From NCBI GenBank assembly GCA_963923035.1, contig CAWUKT010000060.1:1-44342 (forward strand): 44,342 nt of DNA, written 5' to 3'. Below the pieces are notes generated by a model that was not told the origin of the DNA, ran no database searches, and saw nothing but the letters and a program-made list of their open reading frames with translations. The stretch comes from CAWUKT01 sp963923035 (GTDB lineage: Bacteria > Bacteroidota > Bacteroidia > J057 > JADKCL01). Made by a program: the position numbers and the translations under genes. Below are positions 40,941 to 44,342 of this stretch, piece after piece (positions within the stretch are counted from its first letter, which is position 1; each line of letters starts with the position of its first letter).

Positions 40941-43913
40941 ATGCTTGGATTACGAATTAAAACAATGCTAATCGCCTTGTTGATAGGCGGTTTTGGGATG
41001 GGCTTTGCCCAGTCACCCGACCTCTCCAAAGTCAGTTTGCGCCTGACCGATTGGATCTACAAATACGAAAACAGCCAAACCCGTCAGGCAGTCGGCGTCA
41101 AGCTGGTGTCCGGCGTGGACATCAAAGCCCTCGACCAGGAACTGTACGCCCGCAAGGCCCTTCCCGCCCAGCGCTCCGCGGTCATCATCCAGGCCCTCCA
41201 GGCCGATGCCCGCAAGACCCAGCCCCAATTCATCAATTGGCTGCGCCTCGTTCCCGGGGTGGACCTCGCCGAGATGCAGCAGTTCTGGGCCGGCAACGTG
41301 ATCTTCTTCGAAGCCACTTCCAACGCCATCAAGGCCATTTCCCTCCAGCCGGGAGTCGAGTTCATCGACATCGATGCCGAAGGAGCCTTTGACGAGCCCG
41401 TCGAAATGAAGGCCTCCCCTTCCAACAAAGGCAAGACTGTCAACGGCCACGAACCTGGCCACGACGCCATCGACGCACCCACCATGTGGAGTATGGGCTA
41501 TACCGGCTACGGCCGCCTTGCGATGGGCATCGACACGGGCGTAGACCCGACCCACCCCTCCCTGCAGGACCGCTACCAAGGCAATTTCAAGCCCGCCAAC
41601 CAGTCCTTCTTCGTCTACAACAATCCCAACGTCTCCAACGCCTATGACTGCGGAGGCAGTTCCCACGGCACCCATACCATGGGCACCATCCTCGGGATGG
41701 ACCCCGCCACCAACGACACCATTGGGGTGGCCCCCGAAGCCCGTTGGATCGCGGCCCCGAGCATTTGCAGTGGATTTGGAACCAGCGCCCGGATCGCGAC
41801 CTTCCAGTGGGCCATGGACCCCGATGGAAACCCTTCCACCACTTCCGACATGCCCGACGCCATTTGTAACTCCTGGTACGACCCCAATACCACCAACGAA
41901 TGCAATAGCCTCTACCGCACGACCTTCGACGCCGTAGAAGCAGCGGGCATCGCCATCGTCTTCTCCGCTGGCAACAGCGGCTCCGGTGCCAGCACCATCA
42001 CCATGCCCAAAAACATCAACAACGATACGGTCAGCGTATTCTGCGTGGGCGCGACCGAGATCAACCCCCCTTACAACATCGCTGGGTTCTCCAGCCGGGG
42101 ACCCTCGACCTGTAACGCAGTCGGTTCGCTGCTCATCAAGCCGGAAGTCGCTGCTCCCGGCGTCGGGGTACGTTCCGCCGTTGCCGGAGGTGGATACTCC
42201 AACTATTCCGGCACCTCTATGGCAGCTCCCCACGTGACGGGCGCCATCCTCTTGTTGAAAGAAGCCTTCCCGAACCTGACCGGCCGCCAGATCAAAATGG
42301 CACTGTATATGAGCGCCACCGATATGGGCGCCCCGGGTGAGGACAATGACTATGGCATGGGCCTGATCAACGTTCCCGCTGCCTACAACTACCTGATCAA
42401 TCAGGGCCACGTTCCTGCGAGCTACGCCCTGGATGCGGGCGTGGACGGCGTGGTCGCGCCCTCTGCCAATACCTGTGACACCGACATCGCCGCCGAGGTG
42501 GACATCTACAACTTTGGTTCGTCGATGATTACCTCCCTCACAATTGAGTACCGCTACGCTTCGAACGCCGGCTTCGCCACCATGAACTGGACCGGTACCC
42601 TGATGCCGGGGCAAACCACCACGGTGACCCTGCCGAATGTGACCCTGACACCGGGAGACTATACCCTTGAAGTAGTCGTCAGCAATCCGAACAGCTCCCC
42701 CGATGAGCGTCCCTTTGACAACTGCATCTTCTACGACTTCAAGATCCAGTCTGGTGCCGATGTCAATACGCCGGTCAGCCTGACCTGCCCGGGACCGGCG
42801 ACCCTGTCGGTCACAAGTCCGCCCCTCAACACGGTCATCGAATGGTACGATGCACCCACCGGGGGCAACCTGATCGGAACCGGTAACAATTACCAGGTAA
42901 ACGCGGCCGCTTCCAGCAACTACTGGGCGGACATTACCTATAACCGCTTCACCGCCAAACCTGACAACTCCGGGGGCGGGGGCAACTTCAACAACGATGA
43001 GCGTTACCTCTACTTCGATGCCTACGTTCCCTTTACCCTGAAAACCGTAGTCGTATACGCAGGATCAGCTGGCAACCGGACCATCGAGCTCCGCAATTCC
43101 GCCGGAACCGTTCTGCAATCCACTACCGTCAACATTCCTTCCGGCCAGCAGACCGTTACCCTGAACTTCAATGTTCCGACGGGGACCGATCATATCCTGG
43201 CTGTGAACGGAACCGTGAACCTCTACCGGAACAATGCGGGGGTCAGCTATCCCTACGAGATTCCGAATGTCCTGAGCATTACCCGTTCCAATGCCACCAC
43301 CGCCACCCAGTTCTACTACTTCTTTTACCAGTGGTCGGTGGAGTACAACTCTCCCTGTGGCCGCGAGATGGTGGAAGTTGACGTGCAAAATGCCGGTTCC
43401 ATCTCCTCCTTTGTCTACAACGCCCCGGTCAGCCCGATCGTAGGGGATACCATTTACTTCGCCGATCAGTCTGCCCCGACTCCGAACAGCTGGTTATGGG
43501 ACTTCGGCGATGGCAATACCAGTACTTTGCAGAACCCCAAGCATGTATACGCTGCTTCGGGCACCTACAACGTGACCCTGACCGTGGACGGCGGCTCAGC
43601 GTGTTCCAGTGACTTCTCCGACAACGTGGAGATTTCTCCGGCGGTGGGCATCACCGAAGCGAATGGCACCCGTCTGGAAGTCTACCCGAACCCGACTGCT
43701 GGCCGCGTGAATGTCCGTCTGGTCCGCACTGAGACCGGACCGGTTTCCTTCCTCCTCTACAATGCCGTGGGCGCCAAGTTGGTGGACCTGGAAATGGACG
43801 GGGGCGAGGAGTTGTACGCGCCTTTGGACCTGACTGCGTTGGCGGCCGGGACCTATTTCCTCCACGTCCGCTCGGGTGAGACCCAGTTGGTCCATCGGAT
43901 CAACCGGAAGTAA
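40941..43913 (+). CDS. Secreted subtilisin-like serine protease (S8) with PKD and T9SS sorting domain
   Basis: A 990-aa precursor. ATG 40941 is chosen because it opens a good signal peptide (MLGLRIKTMLIALLIGGF...FAQ); the frame is open far upstream only because of the repeat region. Residues ~25-150 resemble an inhibitor I9-type propeptide. Catalytic triad: Asp198 (MGIDTGVDPTHPS), His242 (SSHGTHTMG), Ser426 (YSGTSMAAPHVTGA). Beta-rich modules follow: a CARDB-like segment (~500-605), a region with bacterial PKD/Ig features and a PKD domain (~845-900: APTPNSWLWDFGDGNTSTL). The C-terminal ~75 residues (LEVYPNPTAGRVNVRL to AAGTYFLHVRSG) are a type A T9SS sorting domain. It should be a surface or released protease degrading external protein, possibly supplying peptides to the ABC importer in this window. 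Confidence 0.93.
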   Translation: MLGLRIKTMLIALLIGGFGMGFAQSPDLSKVSLRLTDWIYKYENSQTRQAVGVKLVSGVDIKALDQELYARKALPAQRSAVIIQALQADARKTQPQFINWLRLVPGVDLAEMQQFWAGNVIFFEATSNAIKAISLQPGVEFIDIDAEGAFDEPVEMKASPSNKGKTVNGHEPGHDAIDAPTMWSMGYTGYGRLAMGIDTGVDPTHPSLQDRYQGNFKPANQSFFVYNNPNVSNAYDCGGSSHGTHTMGTILGMDPATNDTIGVAPEARWIAAPSICSGFGTSARIATFQWAMDPDGNPSTTSDMPDAICNSWYDPNTTNECNSLYRTTFDAVEAAGIAIVFSAGNSGSGASTITMPKNINNDTVSVFCVGATEINPPYNIAGFSSRGPSTCNAVGSLLIKPEVAAPGVGVRSAVAGGGYSNYSGTSMAAPHVTGAILLLKEAFPNLTGRQIKMALYMSATDMGAPGEDNDYGMGLINVPAAYNYLINQGHVPASYALDAGVDGVVAPSANTCDTDIAAEVDIYNFGSSMITSLTIEYRYASNAGFATMNWTGTLMPGQTTTVTLPNVTLTPGDYTLEVVVSNPNSSPDERPFDNCIFYDFKIQSGADVNTPVSLTCPGPATLSVTSPPLNTVIEWYDAPTGGNLIGTGNNYQVNAAASSNYWADITYNRFTAKPDNSGGGGNFNNDERYLYFDAYVPFTLKTVVVYAGSAGNRTIELRNSAGTVLQSTTVNIPSGQQTVTLNFNVPTGTDHILAVNGTVNLYRNNAGVSYPYEIPNVLSITRSNATTATQFYYFFYQWSVEYNSPCGREMVEVDVQNAGSISSFVYNAPVSPIVGDTIYFADQSAPTPNSWLWDFGDGNTSTLQNPKHVYAASGTYNVTLTVDGGSACSSDFSDNVEISPAVGITEANGTRLEVYPNPTAGRVNVRLVRTETGPVSFLLYNAVGAKLVDLEMDGGEELYAPLDLTALAAGTYFLHVRSGETQLVHRINRK

Positions 43914-43929
43914 GCCGCATTCGCATAGA

Positions 43930-43972
43930 AACAACAAAAGCCTATCCGTGTGTCGGAGGGGCTTTTGTTGTT
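43930..43972 (+). terminator. Intrinsic terminator after protease gene
   Basis: A perfect 13-bp stem AACAACAAAAGCC (43930-43942) with GGCTTTTGTTGTT (43960-43972). The T-rich distal arm supplies the termination tract. Confidence 0.8.
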
Positions 43973-44025
43973 GGTGGGAGAGGGGAGCAGGGAGGAGGTT
44001 CCCGCCCTCCTTGATGGGATGCTTT

Positions 44026-44342
44026 CGAGTCGGGAACTCGGCTTTCGGAGTCTGGGACTCGGGAATCGGAGTTCTGGACTCGGCGACCGCAGTCTGGAAC
44101 TGCGGTATCGCTGTCTGGAACCGCGGCATCGCGGTCTGGAACCGCGGCATCGCGGTCTGGAACCGCGGCATCGGAGTCTGGAACCGCGGCATCGCGGTTG
44201 GGGACCGCGGCATCGGAGTCTGGAACCGCGGCATCGCGGTTGGGGACCGCGGCATCGGAGTCTGGAACCGCGGCATCGCGGTTGGGGACCGCGGCATCGG
44301 AGTCTGGAACCGCGGCATCGCGGTTGGGGACCGCGGCATCGG
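44026..44342. repeat. 21-bp tandem hairpin array reaching the window edge
   Basis: About fifteen units of 20-22 bp from 44026. From 44109 the period is exactly 21 bp (starts at 44109, 44130, 44151, 44172, 44193 and so on), and from 44172 two unit types alternate to give a 42-bp higher-order period. Typical units are CGCGGT-CTGGA-ACCGCG plus GCAT, CGGAGT-CTGGA-ACCGCG and CGCGGT-TGGGG-ACCGCG. Left-hand units are older and more varied. Most units form a perfect short hairpin. All frames are open through the regular part, but I see no gene context to call it coding. Confidence 0.9.

Noticed and set aside
43596..44342. Minus-strand frame with heptad repeats PRSPTAM/PRFQTPM
   Set aside because: All frames are open through the 21-bp array; this one runs on through a terminator and antisense to the protease, so it is not good evidence of a gene.
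44026..44342. Possible CRISPR array
   Set aside because: Units are 21 bp with no unique spacers; the alternation is between two fixed variants, and no cas genes are near.

Overview
The window looks like a chromosomal segment of a GC-rich Bacteroidota bacterium, probably Saprospiria-like (Lewinella/Haliscomenobacter type). Evidence: three secreted proteins end in type IX secretion (Por) C-terminal sorting domains; several start regions carry the Bacteroidota -7 promoter motif TAnnTTTG; Shine-Dalgarno sites are mostly weak; and there are DUF2490, BatB/BatC and TPR-histidine-kinase genes typical of the phylum. The taxonomic placement is inference.

Layout. 1-4.7 kb (minus strand): two LodA/GoxA-type cysteine tryptophylquinone (CTQ) oxidase genes around one LodB-type flavoprotein maturase gene; the first oxidase gene runs off the left edge. 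5.2-12.4 kb: a small T9SS cadherin-like protein, an outer-membrane barrel, a TenA-like protein, a large YCF48/BNR-repeat T9SS protein with a near-exact internal duplication, and a cytoplasmic protein with a possible transglutaminase-like Cys/His/Asp triad. 12.5-16.1 kb: an FKBP isomerase; a decayed ECF sigma gene fused in frame to the tail of a haloalkane dehalogenase; an SDR oxidoreductase overlapping an AraC regulator. 16.1-16.5 kb: tRNA genes Arg(TCT), Pro(TGG) and Ser(GCT) on the minus strand. 16.6-23.15 kb: a peptide ABC uptake operon with two family-5 binding lipoproteins and two enlarged permeases, but no ATPase gene. 23.15-24.17 kb: a DUF6922/AbiEii-type toxin-antitoxin pair in a 1016-bp segment bounded by perfect 76-bp direct repeats that copy the 3' end of the permease gene. 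24.2-32.8 kb: batB-batC, a TPR sensor kinase, a TlpA-like membrane thioredoxin, a prohibitin-like lipoprotein, small membrane and HhH proteins, and a DUF2490 protein. 32.8-35.7 kb (minus): an OprD-like porin and a CstB-like persulfide dioxygenase-rhodanese. 36.2-40.5 kb: a long polymorphic-toxin gene resembling cargo of extracellular contractile injection systems (eCIS), ending in a WHH/HNH-type nuclease and broken by one in-frame TAA. 40.9-43.9 kb: a T9SS subtilisin-like protease. From 44.03 kb to the right edge: a 21-bp tandem array whose units mostly form hairpins with co-varying arms.

Functional reading. Much of the window serves the cell envelope and secretion: T9SS cargo, barrels, peptide uptake, Bat proteins. 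The accessory content is the CTQ oxidase cluster, the TA insertion and the eCIS-like toxin. Gene decay is visible twice: the sigma-dehalogenase chimera and the toxin nonsense codon. No phage integrase, transposase, rRNA or CRISPR array was seen.
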